Assembly (NCBI GenBank): GCA_019421975.1
Contig: JAHZEE010000018.1
Span: 1-13,155 of the forward strand
Direction of reading: 5' to 3'
Source: Clostridiales bacterium
GTDB taxonomy: Bacteria; Bacillota; Clostridia; Oscillospirales; Oscillospiraceae
DNA length: 13,155 bases
Below are positions 12,614 through 13,155 of this stretch, piece after piece; the first letter of the stretch is position 1, and every line of letters begins with the position of its first letter. Position numbers and translations under genes: made by a program. The notes under the pieces are model-generated. The model ran no database searches and was not told where the DNA came from. It worked only from the letters and a program-made list of their open reading frames with translations.

Positions 12614-12624
12614 ATGAAATTTTA

Positions 12625-12653
12625 TTACGAACTGGTTGGATTTGCAGTATATT
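12625..12653 (+). promoter_or_regulatory. Weak candidate promoter of the Clp-repeat gene
   Basis: TATATT (12648-12653) with TTACGA (12625-12630) 17 bp upstream, 3 of 6 at the -35. If real, transcription would begin after the in-frame ATG at 12614 and so support the start at 12698. Confidence 0.35.
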
Positions 12654-12697
12654 TTTTGGCACTTCTGCCGATCATTTCCGAGAAAGGAGCGGATTTC

Positions 12698-13155
12698 ATG
12701 CGGAACATGGCACTCTCTGCGGGCGCGGCGGCGACCTTTCGCTGCGCTGCGACGCTGGCAAGGGCCTATGGACACGGATATGTGGGCAGTGAACATCTGC
12801 TTTTGGCCATGCTGGTGCGCAGCGAATCGACAGCCGGCAGAATTCTGCTGCGGGCGGGGGTCTATCCGGCGCAGGTGCTTGCCAAACTGGAGCAGACGGC
12901 CGGACGCGGTCAGGCAGGGCTTTTATTGGCACAGGGCCTGACGGTCCAGGCCAGGGAGATTGTAAAGACAGCGACGATGGATGCGCGCAGAATGGGCAGC
13001 GGCGAGATCAGCGAGGAGCACCTTTTGATGGCGCTGCTGCGCGAGCACCAGAGCACAGCCGCCAGGATTCTGCGTGAACTCAAGCTGGACCCGGACCACC
13101 TGTTTTCAGAGGCCTATCTGGAGGCAGACAGCCGTGAGACAGCGGCACCAAGGAG
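12698..13155 (+). CDS. Clp N-terminal-repeat protein, 3' end outside window
   Basis: The visible 152 residues form the double helical repeat found at the N-terminus of ClpA/ClpC ATPases, where it binds adaptors and substrates. Repeat one covers about 5-56 (LSAGAAATFRCAATLARAYG, then GSEHLLLAMLVR, STAGRIL). Repeat two covers about 81-131 (LTVQAREIVKTATMDARRMG, then SEEHLLMALLREHQ, STAARIL). Start ATG 12698 has AAAGGAG (12683-12689) with 8-nt spacing. The same frame is open back to ATG 12614, adding 28 mostly hydrophobic residues, but without a ribosome binding site. After the repeats the sequence turns charged and probably linker-like (EADSRETAAPR). Whether AAA+ modules follow (a full ClpC) or the protein is a stand-alone Clp-N domain cannot be seen. 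Confidence 0.88.
   Translation, partial: MRNMALSAGAAATFRCAATLARAYGHGYVGSEHLLLAMLVRSESTAGRILLRAGVYPAQVLAKLEQTAGRGQAGLLLAQGLTVQAREIVKTATMDARRMGSGEISEEHLLMALLREHQSTAARILRELKLDPDHLFSEAYLEADSRETAAPR

Overview
The window looks like chromosome from an endospore-forming, GC-rich Firmicute of class Clostridia. Gut Oscillospiraceae-type bacteria are my best guess, by inference from protein style and base composition only. The evidence is an intact end of the ribosomal alpha operon (rpsD-rpoA-rplQ), three spore genes (spoVAC, spmA, spmB), an abrB gene with Spo0A-type boxes at its promoter, a clostridial 2[4Fe-4S] ferredoxin, and AGGAGG-like ribosome binding sites with frequent TTG/GTG starts. I see no insertion sequence, prophage, CRISPR array, tRNA or rRNA.

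Layout. 1-1773: the end of rpsD, then rpoA and rplQ, closed by an intrinsic terminator. 1776-2262: a lone spoVAC whose ribosome binding site lies inside that terminator, then a bidirectional terminator. 2266-2682 (minus): an unrecognised 138-aa protein, divergent from a cell-wall operon. 2842-5145: ddl-murI-DUF1934, where ddl and murI supply the D-Ala-D-Ala and D-Glu of peptidoglycan; the end of the DUF1934 gene looks damaged. 5161-6494: a two-gene unit of an SPFH membrane protein and an Arc-like ribbon-helix-helix (RHH) protein, with a tandem repeat at its promoter. 6493-7227 (minus): a polytopic membrane protein with two CxxC pairs. 7288-9048 (minus): argS. 9154-10244 (minus): spmA-spmB, translationally overlapped. 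10370-10790: abrB with a strong promoter, two Spo0A-like boxes and two tandem terminators. 10762-12322 (minus): trmN6-rsmI, RNA methyltransferases placed convergent to abrB as in Bacillus. 12385-12555 (minus): ferredoxin. 12698-end: start of a Clp N-terminal-repeat protein, divergent from the ferredoxin.

How it fits together. Most genes are housekeeping (transcription, translation, cell wall, tRNA charging, rRNA/tRNA modification) interleaved with sporulation genes. A recurring local feature is that translation starts sit against or inside hairpins: spoVAC in the rplQ terminator, the CxxC membrane protein just after the argS terminator, trmN6 just after the ferredoxin terminator, and spmA opposite a complementary leader segment. 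The least understood parts are the SPFH/RHH pair with its putative operator, the CxxC membrane protein and the 138-aa protein next to ddl. I found nothing that I can defend as a wholly new system.
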